Shown here in pieces: positions 34,442 to 43,445 of a DNA stretch of 64,000 nt. The stretch covers positions 62,001-126,000 of the forward strand of contig CAKTXZ010000002.1 of NCBI GenBank assembly GCA_934632155.1, written 5' to 3'. The notes beneath the pieces were generated by a model. It had not been told where the DNA came from, made no database searches, and saw only the letters and a list, made by a program, of their open reading frames with translations. The DNA comes from an uncultured Clostridia bacterium (GTDB lineage Bacteria; Bacillota; Clostridia; Christensenellales; Aristaeellaceae). How positions within the stretch are numbered: position 1 is the first letter of the stretch; every line of letters starts with the position of its first letter. A program made the position numbers and the translations under genes.

Positions 34442-35725
34442 ATGATGAAGTATCAGGCCGTGATTTTTGATTTGGACGGCACATTGACGGATTCTAAGGC
34501 GGGCATTTTCAACTGCGCGCGCTACGCGCTGGAAAAGATGGGGCGCGAGATTCCCCCCGAGCGCACGCTGCAAAAATTCCTCGGCCCGCCGTTGGCCGAT
34601 TCCTACATGCGTTATTGCGGCATGACGGAGGTGGATGCGGCCCTCGCGACGGATTATTATCGCGAGCGCTATATTCCCATCGGCTGGCTGGAGAACGATG
34701 TGTATCCCCGCATTCGCGCGCTGCTGGCGCATTTGAAGGCGCAGGGCGCGTATCTGGCTGTGGCGACGGGCAAGCCGGAGCATATCTCCGTCGATATTCT
34801 TAGGCATTTTGACCTGCTGCGTTATTTTGACGCCGTGGCGGGCCCGCGTCCGGAGGAGCTGCACGCCGACAAGGCGGCGTTGATTACCCGCGTGCTGCCC
34901 GCCGGGCTTTCCGCCGTGATGGTGGGCGATACGGACGGCGATATTCTGGCCGCGCATCGCTGCGGCATTGACAGCGTCGCGGCGCTTTACGGCTACGGCG
35001 AGGATGAAACCGTGCTGGCGGCGAAGCCGGACTGCGCCGTGCGCGACACGGCGGCGCTTTGCACGCTGCTGTGCCCCGACATGCCTGCGCCCAAGGGCTA
35101 TTTCGTTACGCTCGAGGGCGTGGACGGATGCGGCAAAAGCACGCAGGCCGCCGCGCTGGCGCGTATGCTGACGCAGTTTGGCTATCGCGTGCACCGCACG
35201 CGCGAGCCGGGCGGCTGCCCGATCGCGGAGGAAATCCGCAGGATCGTTCTGGCCAAGGAGGACGGCGGTATGTGCGCCGAGACCGAGGCGCTGCTCTTTG
35301 CCGCGGCGCGCGCGCAGCATGTGCGGCAGGTCATTCTGCCCGCCGTGGCCGCAGGCAAGGTCGTGCTGTGCGACCGGTTTGTCGATTCCTCCATTGTGTA
35401 TCAGGGCGGCGCGCGGGGGCTTTCCCGCGAATGGATCAAGGAAATTAACCTGCCCGCGATGCGAGAGGGCGCACCGGACGCGACGCTTTATCTGCGCATG
35501 CCGCATGGCGAAGCGCTGCGCCGCCGGCTGGCGGCGACCGATCCTGACCGGATCGAGCAAATGGGCGACGCGTTTCAGGCGCGGACGGAGGAGGGCTATG
35601 AGCTGTTGATGCGGGAAAATCCCGAACGATATTTGGCGGTCGACGCGGCAAAAGCGCCCGAGCAGGTGACGCAGGAGGCGTTTTCCCTGCTGTTTTCGCG
35701 CATGCAGCAGGGAGGCGTATTGTAA
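34442..35725 (+). CDS. HAD phosphatase fused to thymidylate kinase
   Basis: A 427-residue two-enzyme fusion. Residues 1-210 are a complete HAD phosphatase of the Gph/PpaX type: FDLDGTLTDS (Asp10, Asp12), VATGKPEHI, the Lys in HADKAALI and MVGDTDGDI. Residues 218-427 are a complete dTMP kinase: P-loop LEGVDGCGKST (about 224-234), EPGG, DRFVDSSIVYQG and the LID-like DRIEQMGDAF. dTMP kinase makes dTDP; the HAD domain would remove phosphate from a small molecule, possibly a phosphosugar or nucleotide. No internal ribosome site is evident at the junction. The mnmA start follows 1 bp after the stop. Confidence 0.92.
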   Translation: MMKYQAVIFDLDGTLTDSKAGIFNCARYALEKMGREIPPERTLQKFLGPPLADSYMRYCGMTEVDAALATDYYRERYIPIGWLENDVYPRIRALLAHLKAQGAYLAVATGKPEHISVDILRHFDLLRYFDAVAGPRPEELHADKAALITRVLPAGLSAVMVGDTDGDILAAHRCGIDSVAALYGYGEDETVLAAKPDCAVRDTAALCTLLCPDMPAPKGYFVTLEGVDGCGKSTQAAALARMLTQFGYRVHRTREPGGCPIAEEIRRIVLAKEDGGMCAETEALLFAAARAQHVRQVILPAVAAGKVVLCDRFVDSSIVYQGGARGLSREWIKEINLPAMREGAPDATLYLRMPHGEALRRRLAATDPDRIEQMGDAFQARTEEGYELLMRENPERYLAVDAAKAPEQVTQEAFSLLFSRMQQGGVL

Positions 35726-35726
35726 T

Positions 35727-36791
35727 ATGCGAATTGTTGTGGGCATGTCCGGCGGCGTGGACAGCGCGGTTTCGGCGCTGCTGCTCAAGCGGCAGGGCTA
35801 TGATGTGGTCGGCGTTTTTATGAAGAATTGGGAGGAAAAGGACGAAAACGGCACCTGCACCGCGGAAAGCGACTGGAAGGACGTGCAGGCCGTGTGCGAC
35901 CTGATTGACATTCCCTATTACGCCGTGAACTTTGCCAAGGAATACCGCGACCGCGTGTTTTCGCTTTTCCTTTCCGAATACCGCGCCGGGCGTACGCCCA
36001 ACCCGGACGTGCTGTGCAACCGCGAGATCAAGTTCAAGGCCTTTCTTGATTTTGCCATGCAGCTGGGGGCCGAAAAAATGGCCACGGGACATTTTGCGCG
36101 CACCGACGCGCAGGGCAGGCTGCTGCGCGGCGTAGACGCAAACAAGGATCAGAGCTATTTTCTGTACATGCTTCACCGTGAGCAGCTGCAAAAGGCTGTT
36201 TTCCCTGTGGGCGGTATGACCAAGGGCGACGTGCGCCGCCTCGCGCAGGAGGCCGGGCTGCCTGTGAGCGCCAAGAAGGATTCGACGGGCGTATGCTTTA
36301 TTGGCGAGCGCGCCTTCAAGCCCTTTTTGCAATCCTTCCTGCCTGCGCAGCCGGGCGATATGGTGACGCCGGAGGGCGAAATCGTCGGCCGCCACGACGG
36401 GCTGATGTATTACACGCTGGGGCAGCGCCGCGGGCTTGGTATCGGCGGGCGCGGCGATGGGCGCAGCTTCTTCGTGGTGGATAAGGATTTGGCGCGCAAC
36501 CGGCTTATCGTAGCACAGGGAGAGGATCACCCGCTGCTCTACAGCCGTGCGGCAATCGCCGGGCAGGCCACCTTTGTCGGCGATGCGCTGCCGGAGGATA
36601 CGCCCTGCCGCCTGACGGCGAAGTTTCGTTATCGCCAGAGCGATCAGCCCGTTACCGTCACGCGAACGGGGGATACGCTGCATTTTGTCTTTGACGCGCC
36701 GCAGCGCGCCGTTACGCCGGGGCAAAGCGCCGTGCTTTACGACGGCGAGAGCTGCCTTGGCGGCGGCGTGATCGATCAGGTCATTCGATAA
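35727..36791 (+). CDS. mnmA: tRNA-specific 2-thiouridylase MnmA
   Basis: A 354-residue enzyme that thiolates U34 of tRNA-Lys, -Glu and -Gln. The ATP pyrophosphatase loop GMSGGVDSAVSA is N-terminal. Catalytic cysteines lie in NPDVLCNREIKF and STGVCFIGER. ATGHFART and YTLGQRRGLGIGG complete the pattern, and a C-terminal beta-barrel ends in GGGVIDQVIR. Full family length. It starts 1 bp after the HAD-Tmk stop and shares its transcript. A strong terminator stem follows at 36809-36862. No cysteine desulfurase gene is adjacent. Confidence 0.96.
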   Translation: MRIVVGMSGGVDSAVSALLLKRQGYDVVGVFMKNWEEKDENGTCTAESDWKDVQAVCDLIDIPYYAVNFAKEYRDRVFSLFLSEYRAGRTPNPDVLCNREIKFKAFLDFAMQLGAEKMATGHFARTDAQGRLLRGVDANKDQSYFLYMLHREQLQKAVFPVGGMTKGDVRRLAQEAGLPVSAKKDSTGVCFIGERAFKPFLQSFLPAQPGDMVTPEGEIVGRHDGLMYYTLGQRRGLGIGGRGDGRSFFVVDKDLARNRLIVAQGEDHPLLYSRAAIAGQATFVGDALPEDTPCRLTAKFRYRQSDQPVTVTRTGDTLHFVFDAPQRAVTPGQSAVLYDGESCLGGGVIDQVIR

Positions 36792-36808
36792 GCGGGATAA
36801 AAGAAGAA

Positions 36809-36862
36809 CCAATGCGGGGGAGACGTCGTTTGGGGGCTCCATGCGCGGCTGCCCCGCATTGG
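36809..36862 (+). terminator. Hairpin after mnmA
   Basis: CCAATGCGGGG (36809-36819) and CCCCGCATTGG (36852-36862) are perfect 11-bp arms enclosing 32 bp. A T-run is lacking, so it may stabilise the 3' end as well as end transcription. Confidence 0.6.
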
Positions 36863-37105
36863 CTGTGCGTCAAAGCTACGCTTTTGACACGCTCCATACA
36901 AAATGAAGGGCTTTATCCTGCATCGTAAGGCTGCGGGAATGATGTTGCCGCGCTGCTGCTCCGCACAGTCTCCCGCCCGGTCGAGCCGGGCGATGCAAAT
37001 GAAAATGAAGGGCTGGTCGCCCTTCATTGCATTCCGGTGGTTTGTTCGCTGCTTCGGGGGCAGGCTCAAATACGTGGCCGCCCATTGCTTTAACGGTGCT
37101 TTTAA
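36863..37105 (-). repeat. Dispersed intergenic structured repeat, copy A (minus orientation)
   Basis: Read on the minus strand, this copy aligns along its length with 47946-48179 (copy C) and partly with 38735-38899 (copy B). It contains three hairpins: ATGAAGGGC-GACCA-GCCCTTCAT, CGCCCGG-CTCGA-CCGGGCG, and GTCAAAAGC-GTA-GCTTTGAC. It fills the gap between the convergent mnmA and pyk genes. Confidence 0.7.
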
Positions 37106-37122
37106 CGGCCCAATGGAGCGAA

Positions 37123-38535
37123 TCAGACGGTCTCCGCCTTGAGCATGTTGGTGTTGCCCGAGCAGCCGTCCGTCCGCCCGCCGGTCATGACGATGCGATC
37201 GCCCGGATGAAGATGGAACAATTCCACCGCCTGCTGCCTGCCGTTGTAGAACATAACGTCGGTAGAATCGAACCGGCTGCTGATGGCCGGCGTAACGCCC
37301 CATGAAAGCGCCAGCTTTCGCCAGCTTTTTTCGTTTGTCGTAATGCCCAGAATATCCACCGGGCAGCGGAAGCGCGACACCATGCGCACCGTCTTGCCCG
37401 AAAGCGAGCAAACCACGATCAGCTTTGCGTCCAGATCGATCGCCATGCCGCATACGGCGTGGGAAATTGCGTCCGGAATGTTATGGATGCGGAATTCGGC
37501 CGTGTGGAACAGGCGGCTGTAGTCGATATTTTTTTCGGTTTCCAGCGCGATGCGCGCCATGGTTTCCACCGCCTGAACGGGGTATTTGCCCGCCGCCGTT
37601 TCGCCCGAGAGCATGATAGCGCTCGTGCCGTCGTACACGGCGTTGGCCACGTCGGAAATTTCCGCGCGCGTGGGGCGAATGTTGGTAATCATCGATTCCA
37701 GCATTTCAGTCGCGGTGATGACGCGCTTTCCCAGCAGGCGGCATTTGGTAATCAGGCGCTTTTGCACGGCGGGCAATTCCTCAAAGGGAATTTCCACGCC
37801 CAGATCGCCGCGCGCGACCATGATGCCGTCGCACGCGGCGCTGATTTCCTCGATGTTGTTTACGCCCGAACGGTTTTCGATCTTGGCGATCAAATCGATG
37901 TCGCGAACGCCGTTTTCCTCCAGAAAGCCGCGCACGCTCAGCATATCCTGCTGATTGGAAACAAAGGAGCAGGCGATAAAATCCACGCCGTTTCGCGCGC
38001 CAAAGAGAATGTCGGCCTTATCCTGCTCGCTTAAATACGCATGCTCAAATACATGGCCGGGAAAGCTCATGCTTTTGCGGTCGCTCAGCGTGCCTCCCGT
38101 CAGCACGCGGCATCGCGCCGCCTGCGCGTCGGCGGAAAGGACCTCCAGCACCAGCAGGCCGTTGTTCAAAAGCACCCTGTCGCCCGGCGCCAGCTGGCCA
38201 CATAATTGCTTGTAGCTGACCGACACATGCTCCCGGTTTCCCGGTACATCGTCTGTCGTAAGGGTAAACAGATCGCCCGCCGAAAGCTCCACGCTGCCAT
38301 GCTCGAAGCTTCCGATGCGGTATTCGGGCCCCTTGGTATCCAGCATGATCGCCACGGGCATTTTCAAATCGTCGCGTACCTTTTCAATCAGGCGAATCAC
38401 GCGCAGATGCTCCGCGTGCGTGCCGTGCGAAAAATTCAGCCGCGCTACGTTCATGCCGGCCAGACACATGCCGCGCAGCGTTTCCTCATTGGCGGACGCC
38501 GGCCCGATGGTGCAGATAATTTTGGTTTTCCGCAT
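37123..38535 (-). CDS. pyk: Pyruvate kinase
   Basis: A 470-residue glycolytic enzyme that makes pyruvate and ATP from phosphoenolpyruvate and ADP. Start RKTKIICTIGPAS, NFSHGTHAEH, MLDTKGPEYR, the metal/substrate block IMVARGDLGVEIP and the ITATEMLESM variant of the usual ATQMLESM. The C-terminal regulatory domain is present but the extra PEP-utiliser domain of many Firmicutes enzymes is absent. GAAGGGAAAGA precedes ATG 38535. A near-consensus promoter lies at 38653-38680. No phosphofructokinase gene is adjacent. Confidence 0.96.
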   Translation of the reverse strand: MRKTKIICTIGPASANEETLRGMCLAGMNVARLNFSHGTHAEHLRVIRLIEKVRDDLKMPVAIMLDTKGPEYRIGSFEHGSVELSAGDLFTLTTDDVPGNREHVSVSYKQLCGQLAPGDRVLLNNGLLVLEVLSADAQAARCRVLTGGTLSDRKSMSFPGHVFEHAYLSEQDKADILFGARNGVDFIACSFVSNQQDMLSVRGFLEENGVRDIDLIAKIENRSGVNNIEEISAACDGIMVARGDLGVEIPFEELPAVQKRLITKCRLLGKRVITATEMLESMITNIRPTRAEISDVANAVYDGTSAIMLSGETAAGKYPVQAVETMARIALETEKNIDYSRLFHTAEFRIHNIPDAISHAVCGMAIDLDAKLIVVCSLSGKTVRMVSRFRCPVDILGITTNEKSWRKLALSWGVTPAISSRFDSTDVMFYNGRQQAVELFHLHPGDRIVMTGGRTDGCSGNTNMLKAETV

Positions 38536-38652
38536 TCTTTCCCTTCTTTCCAAAGCCTGCGGCCGTCGGCGGCGCAGTGGAATGCCTTCGCCGCGCCGGG
38601 AGACTGCGCCGTTGCCATCATAGCAAAACTTTAATAACCCACCCCATATTAC

Positions 38653-38680
38653 ATTATATGCAAAGAGCGCCAGCTGTCAA
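38653..38680 (-). promoter_or_regulatory. Sigma-A promoter of pyk
   Basis: On the minus strand a perfect TTGACA (38675-38680), a 16-bp spacer and a perfect TATAAT (38653-38658). The leader to the ATG is about 110 nt. Confidence 0.8.
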
Positions 38681-38734
38681 GCGTGAATAGCGCGGCATGA
38701 AGGAACGAATGCCGCCGTCCGAGGCTTTTCCTCA

Positions 38735-38899
38735 AGCCGCAGTCAAACCAGCGGGATGCGACGAAGGGGTGGCGGGTATCCGCTTTCATTTGTGTCGCTC
38801 GGCTTTCCGGGGGTGCTTCCGGAGCGTTCGCATAGCAAAATCATTTTCGAAACCCTGCTATGCAGCGAAGCGCGTGAAGCATATAGCTTTTTGATACGC
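38735..38899 (+). repeat. Dispersed intergenic structured repeat, copy B
   Basis: A more diverged copy on the plus strand. It shares GCGGGATGC, TTTCATT, a CGCTCGG-CTTT-CCGGGGG hairpin, CGGAGCGTTC and a terminal AAGC-ATAT-AGCTT hairpin with copies A and C. It lies between the pyk promoter and the 3' end of the PHP gene. Confidence 0.5.
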
Positions 38900-38936
38900 A
38901 AAAACGGCGGCTGCCGTTCATCCGGAAGCCGCCGTG
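38899..38936 (-). terminator. Terminator of the PHP-domain gene
   Basis: On the minus strand ACGGCGGCTTCCG pairs with GGCAGCCGCCGT and is followed by five T. It lies 28 bp after the stop. Confidence 0.75.
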
Positions 38937-38963
38937 AGGGATGGATTGTGTGCCGTATTCGCA

Positions 38964-39839
38964 TTATTTCACCGCAAAGACATTGCTCCACGCCTTGCGG
39001 CCCTGCGCGTCCGTCGCCTCGGCGCGGACGAATGTCTCAAAGGGCTGCAGGGCGCAGCGCGCCTCGGTCAGGCCGTCGCCGCGATGGCCGTGCCCCTTCG
39101 TCCAGACGCTGTTGGTAAAAATGGCGATGCGGCTTACGGGCGAGGTGCGCACGACGACCTCGCCGTCCTGTACCTCCAGATGGATTTCCGGCCCCTGCGT
39201 GGCGTAAAAGCGCCGGTCGCGGATGGCCTGCAGAAGCTCCCGGTCGCTCGCGTCCGGCGCGCAGGCCAGCATAATCCACGATTTGGTTTCGTCCATGCCG
39301 TCGTAGCGGTGCGTGTCGTCGGCCGCCAGCAGCGGATAATACATGCCGCGGCAGGCGCAGGTATCCACAAAATCGCCCGAATAAGGGCGGCTGGATTCGT
39401 GCACGTCCGAAACGGTATTGTAGATTTCCGTCGCGCCCACGCCCCGCAGCGCTTCCGCCTGCTGCACCGTGTTGAGCGACCATGCGGGGTGCGCCAGCAC
39501 GGCCATGCCGCCGCAGGCGTTGATATGGTCGATGATCTGCTGGGCGGGCTGATCGGGCGACGGCGCGGGGATGCGGCTGCAGCCCAGCGCCAGCAGGTGG
39601 TAAACGCCCTTTGCGCCGTCAGCGCCGCCGATGTTGAACTCCGCGCCGCCCAGCGTGCGCAGGCCGTTGATTTCCCCGCTCTCGCGGTATACCCAGTGAT
39701 CGGTAATGGCAATAAGGTCATAGCCCGCGCGGCGATAGATATCCGCCGCTTCCTGCGGCGTTTTTCGCCCGTCGGAGCAGGTGGTGTGCTGGTGCAGGTT
39801 TACCTTCAGGCGCTTGACGCCCATCATGTCGGTGTACAT
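38964..39839 (-). CDS. PHP-domain phosphoesterase
   Basis: A 291-residue protein of the PHP superfamily. Metal ligands: VNLHQHTTCSDG (HxH near residue 17 and Asp), AITDHW, a later VLAHPAW and DDTH. It is like the stand-alone PHP proteins related to YciV/RNase AM and to histidinol-phosphatase; the C-terminal 70 residues form an extra beta domain (GEVVVRTSPVSRIAIFTN) often seen in clostridial PHP hydrolases that act outside polymerases. GAGGAGG is 8 bp before the ATG. It follows the TPR-rich protein by 63 bp and may share its promoter. Substrate unknown. Confidence 0.85.
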   Translation of the reverse strand: MYTDMMGVKRLKVNLHQHTTCSDGRKTPQEAADIYRRAGYDLIAITDHWVYRESGEINGLRTLGGAEFNIGGADGAKGVYHLLALGCSRIPAPSPDQPAQQIIDHINACGGMAVLAHPAWSLNTVQQAEALRGVGATEIYNTVSDVHESSRPYSGDFVDTCACRGMYYPLLAADDTHRYDGMDETKSWIMLACAPDASDRELLQAIRDRRFYATQGPEIHLEVQDGEVVVRTSPVSRIAIFTNSVWTKGHGHRGDGLTEARCALQPFETFVRAEATDAQGRKAWSNVFAVK

Positions 39840-39902
39840 TGAAAAAGCCTCCTCTGCGCATGGCCTGCGCGGCGGGGAAAGCCGCGCCGCCCATGGCGCG
39901 CG

Positions 39903-42410
39903 TCAGTATTTCCAGTCGATACGGATCAGGCGGAGGACGGGAACATTGCGCACGCTGCCGTAGCTTGTGTATTCCTGCACCTGCCCCTTGCCGGAGATGG
40001 AGGAAACGGTGCTGCAGGACGCGATGCCGTTGCCGTCCTCCCAGTCCCAATCATGATAATTTTCAAGCAGCAGATAAACATAATACGTATGATGATCCGC
40101 TGTATAGCGGCACAGAAGCTTCAGATCGTTTCCCGAAAAGCTTTGCGATACGCGCCGCAGACCGCTGACCCTGACAAACGCGGACAGGTATTGATCCGGC
40201 TTCTGCGACAGCTTGGCAACGGACACGGCCGTGTACACGGGCTCAACGTATACCACTTCCGCGTCGCTCCGATAATCGCGGCTGTAGTTGCAGGGGCGAA
40301 CCTCATAGGCGTAATATAGCCCCATCTGGACGTCCTTGTCGGTATACGATGTTTTCTGGGTGGTCGCAATCAGCTCCCAGTCGCGGTAGATTTCATACCA
40401 TTTGGCGTTTTTGGCCGCGGACCAAGTGATCTTTATCGTGCCCTCGTTGGAGGTGAATTTCAGGTTTTTCACCGGCTCGGGCGCAGGGGAGGCCTGTCGC
40501 AGCAGCGTTTTCCGCTCCGCTTCCGTCAAAAAGGCGTCCGCCTGCAGCCCCAGCGCCTTTTCGGCGCGCTTCACTGCGGCCTTATACTTGGCCTTGTATA
40601 CGTCGTGCTCCTCCGGCAGGCTTTCGATATAGCCCAGATCGCACAGCTTTTCCAGCACCGCCTTGGCCTCCGGCTCGCTTTGACCGGGGTAGAGCAGCCC
40701 CGCCAGCTGCGCCATTTCGGACAGGCGAATCACGCCGTCCGCCTCGAGTCCCAGCGCCTTTTCCATCGCCTTGACGGCGCGGGCGTACTTTTCCTTGTAG
40801 GCCGTTTCGCTCTTGGGCAGGGCCTCGAGGAATTCCATATCCCGCGCCATGGCCAGCACCGCCAGCGCGCGTTCGCCTGTATCCCCGGGCGAGACCACGG
40901 CGTAGTCCTCCATGGGCGCGCCCTCGTCCTGTGCGGCAAGATACTGCCGGTAGGCCGCGACGTAACGCGTTTCCTCGATCAAATGCAGCGTATAGGCGCA
41001 GCGGGCGGCATGAAGCTGCGTCCGCGCGTCCGGGTAATCCTCCGCCGCCTGAAAATAGGCGATGGCCGTTTGATAGCTTTGCGCGGCCAGCGCCTTTTGG
41101 CCCAGCGCGTAATTCATTTCCAGATACAGCGCCCGCGCCCCTTCAAGGCTTTGCTCCCTGCGCAGAAGGTTCAGCGCTTCGCCCTCCTTGCCTGCGTCAT
41201 AGAGCGCCCGCGCCTTGCGGCACAGCGCTTCGACCGCCATTTCCGCGCTGCCCGGCCAATCGCCCGCCTGCAGGAACGCCGCGCGCGCCGCGTCGTATTC
41301 CTGTTTTTCCAAAAGCGCCGCGCCCTTTTGATTATAGCATTCCTTTACGCGCGCCGCCGCATCGCGGTAATCGCCCATGGCGGCAAAGGCCGCCGCGGCT
41401 TCGTCGTATCGCCCGGCCCTGAGCGCGCTTTCGCATTGCGCATAGGCGTTTTCCAATCGCCGCGCGATAAGCTGCGCTTTTTTATCCGCCGCGTCAGCGT
41501 AGTCGCCCGCCTTGTCTAAAGCTTCGACGGCCTGCTCCAGCTGATTGTTTGCCGCAAGGGCTTCGGCCAGTAAATAGAAGCAGCGCTTTCGCTGCGTGTC
41601 CGCGTCCTGATAACCGTTCGCCTGCGTGAAGGCTGCCGCAGCGGCTTCCCAGTCGCCCTTCTTTTGCAGGGAAACGCCCTTTTCATAGGAAACCTGCAGC
41701 GCCCGCTCGGCCGCGTCGGCATAGTCGTCCGCCTGCGCGAAGGCCGCCGCCGCTTCGTCAAGCTGCTCCGCCGCCAGCGCTTCCTCCGCCTTCATGTAAT
41801 AGCAGGCCTTTACCTGCACCGCCGCGTCGGCGTAGGCGCCAGCCAGCTGAAAAAAGCCCGCCGCCTCGTCGTAGCTTCCGGCCAGCTGCGCCAGAACGCC
41901 CTGCTGATAGCGGCACGCGTTTATGCGCTCCGCCGCGTCGCGCCAGCTTCCCGCCTGCGTGAAGCGCTCGATGGCCTCGGGGTATGCATCCTGATTGTAC
42001 AGCGCCTCGCCCCAGCGGTAGAAGGTCTCCTTTTCCTGCTCCGCGGCGATCAGGTTCGTTTCCCCCTGAACGGCGATCGTCCGGCTGTCAAAGGCCTTCA
42101 GCCGGGCGAAGATATCCGCCGCCTGCGCCCATTCGCCGTTTTCCCATGCCTGCAGCGCTTCGTTTACCCTGTCCGTCAGTCCGGCCAGCGATTGACCGCA
42201 GCCGCTGCAGAAACGGCCGCCGTTCACCCGCCCGCAGGCGCAGACCCATTGCGGCTTTTCCGCGCCGCAGCGCGGGCAAAAGTCGGTTGTATTTTCGATA
42301 TTGCAGTTGAGGCACAGCCACGGCGTTCCGGCGTTTTCCGCCCATGCCGCGCTTGCGCATCCGAGCAGCGCTGCGATCAGGCATAGGCTCAGCAGCTTTC
42401 GGAGGTTCAT
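39903..42410 (-). CDS. Exported protein with zinc ribbons, many TPR-like repeats and a C-terminal FN3-like domain
   Basis: An 835-residue protein. A signal peptide (MNLRKLLSLCLIAALLGC...) is followed by two ribbons: CLNC/CPRC (33-36, 45-48) and CAC/CSGC (57-59, 68-71). Residues 75-520 contain about a dozen TPR-like helical hairpins with the recurring pattern ALAAxxxxEAAAAFAxxxDYxDA. Two repeats of a KYxxAVKxxEKALGLxADG segment (570-670) follow, then an FN3-like domain (PVKNLKFTSNEGTIKITW) and a unique beta domain. LLGC could be a lipobox, making it a lipoprotein; AWA-EN is an alternative cleavage site. Function unknown; the repeats suggest a scaffold. Confidence 0.75.
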   Translation of the reverse strand: MNLRKLLSLCLIAALLGCASAAWAENAGTPWLCLNCNIENTTDFCPRCGAEKPQWVCACGRVNGGRFCSGCGQSLAGLTDRVNEALQAWENGEWAQAADIFARLKAFDSRTIAVQGETNLIAAEQEKETFYRWGEALYNQDAYPEAIERFTQAGSWRDAAERINACRYQQGVLAQLAGSYDEAAGFFQLAGAYADAAVQVKACYYMKAEEALAAEQLDEAAAAFAQADDYADAAERALQVSYEKGVSLQKKGDWEAAAAAFTQANGYQDADTQRKRCFYLLAEALAANNQLEQAVEALDKAGDYADAADKKAQLIARRLENAYAQCESALRAGRYDEAAAAFAAMGDYRDAAARVKECYNQKGAALLEKQEYDAARAAFLQAGDWPGSAEMAVEALCRKARALYDAGKEGEALNLLRREQSLEGARALYLEMNYALGQKALAAQSYQTAIAYFQAAEDYPDARTQLHAARCAYTLHLIEETRYVAAYRQYLAAQDEGAPMEDYAVVSPGDTGERALAVLAMARDMEFLEALPKSETAYKEKYARAVKAMEKALGLEADGVIRLSEMAQLAGLLYPGQSEPEAKAVLEKLCDLGYIESLPEEHDVYKAKYKAAVKRAEKALGLQADAFLTEAERKTLLRQASPAPEPVKNLKFTSNEGTIKITWSAAKNAKWYEIYRDWELIATTQKTSYTDKDVQMGLYYAYEVRPCNYSRDYRSDAEVVYVEPVYTAVSVAKLSQKPDQYLSAFVRVSGLRRVSQSFSGNDLKLLCRYTADHHTYYVYLLLENYHDWDWEDGNGIASCSTVSSISGKGQVQEYTSYGSVRNVPVLRLIRIDWKY

Positions 42411-42454
42411 GCTTCTCGCTCCTTCCTGCTTTCCGGCATGCATTCTTGGAAAAA

Positions 42455-42483
42455 AGAATACCACATCTTCCCTTTCGTGTCAA
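42455..42483 (-). promoter_or_regulatory. Sigma-A promoter of the TPR-rich gene
   Basis: On the minus strand a perfect TTGACA (42478-42483), a 17-bp spacer and TATTCT (42455-42460), about 40 bp before the ATG. Confidence 0.7.
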
Positions 42484-42512
42484 ACGCTGCGGAAAGGCGT
42501 TCTGTAAATGCG

Positions 42513-42551
42513 GGAGGGGGACTCTTTGAGGCGCTCAAAGAATCCCCCTCC
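42513..42551 (-). terminator. Long hairpin after the mutarotase gene
   Basis: GGAGGGGGA-CTCTTTGAG pairs almost perfectly with CTCAAAGAA-TCCCCCTCC around a GCG loop (about 17 bp). No T-run follows on either strand, so its role as a terminator is likely but not certain. Confidence 0.65.
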
Positions 42552-42577
42552 GCGGTGCGGCCGTCGTTCCCAACCGC

Positions 42578-43429
42578 CTACGAGCCGAAGGTTATGGTAT
42601 GGGTTCGCGCGATGGCCTGCCCCTGACAGATGCGCAGGAAGCCAGGCTTATGGTCGATACGCAGATCGGCGTCGGCAAAATCCGGCGCGTTGCACCACGG
42701 CTCGATGCAAAGATAGCCTGCGCCCGGCTTTGTCCAGAACAGGCAGTAGGGATGGCCGGGGAAGGAAACATGCACCGTGCGGTTGTGCAGCCGGCTGCGC
42801 AGCGTTACGCCGCGGCTTTTCAGCGTGAGGAAAACCAGCGCGTCGATGGCGAAGTATTCGGTTTTCAGCGGCAGCACGCGCGCGTTTTCCGCCATGATAA
42901 CAGGCGTGCGCGAGGTGAGCTTCCCCTCCGGCGGGTAATGCGCCAGCGTTTCAGGCTCGTCAAAGACCAGCTCGTATTCCTCGATTCCCTCGGGCGTGGC
43001 GTAGGCCTCGTGCGCGCCGAGGCTGAAGTAGAAGGGCCTTTCGTCCCGGCTGCTTACCTCGTAGGAAACCTCCACCGCGTTGCCCTTGAGCGCGTAGCGG
43101 GCGCGCAGCTCGTAATCAAAGGGGAAGCCGGGCGTTTGCCTGGCGAGCAGGAAAACGGCGCGGTCCTGCGCCGCCGCTTCAACCTGCCACTCCGAGCGCC
43201 GCGCAAAGCCGTGCTTGGGCATGGGATAGCGCACGCCGTCCAGCTCGTAGCAATCCTCCCGAAAGCCGCCGGCCACGGGGAAGAGAATGGGCGCTCGCCC
43301 CGTCCAGAAGGCGGGGTCGCCCTGCCAAAGCCGCTCGATTCCGTTTTGATCGCGGATGGATTGCATCTCCGCGCCCAGCGTGGAAATAACGATGGTCAAC
43401 GCGTCGTTATGAAGGGTAATCAGCCGCAT
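42578..43429 (-). CDS. Aldose 1-epimerase (galactose mutarotase) family protein
   Basis: A 283-residue cytoplasmic enzyme of the aldose-1-epimerase superfamily, which interconverts sugar anomers or 6-phosphosugar anomers. N-terminal ISTLGAEMQSIRDQNG, then LWQGDPAFWTGRAPILFP (with the Arg), HGFARRSEW (His) and the C-terminal LCIEPWCNAPD with the probable catalytic Glu. This motif set places it in the YeaD/LacX-like branch rather than classical GalM. It is the last gene of the mscL unit, 16 bp after the DUF975 gene. Confidence 0.9.
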   Translation of the reverse strand: MRLITLHNDALTIVISTLGAEMQSIRDQNGIERLWQGDPAFWTGRAPILFPVAGGFREDCYELDGVRYPMPKHGFARRSEWQVEAAAQDRAVFLLARQTPGFPFDYELRARYALKGNAVEVSYEVSSRDERPFYFSLGAHEAYATPEGIEEYELVFDEPETLAHYPPEGKLTSRTPVIMAENARVLPLKTEYFAIDALVFLTLKSRGVTLRSRLHNRTVHVSFPGHPYCLFWTKPGAGYLCIEPWCNAPDFADADLRIDHKPGFLRICQGQAIARTHTITFGS

Positions 43430-43445
43430 GTTCGTCTTCCTTTCC

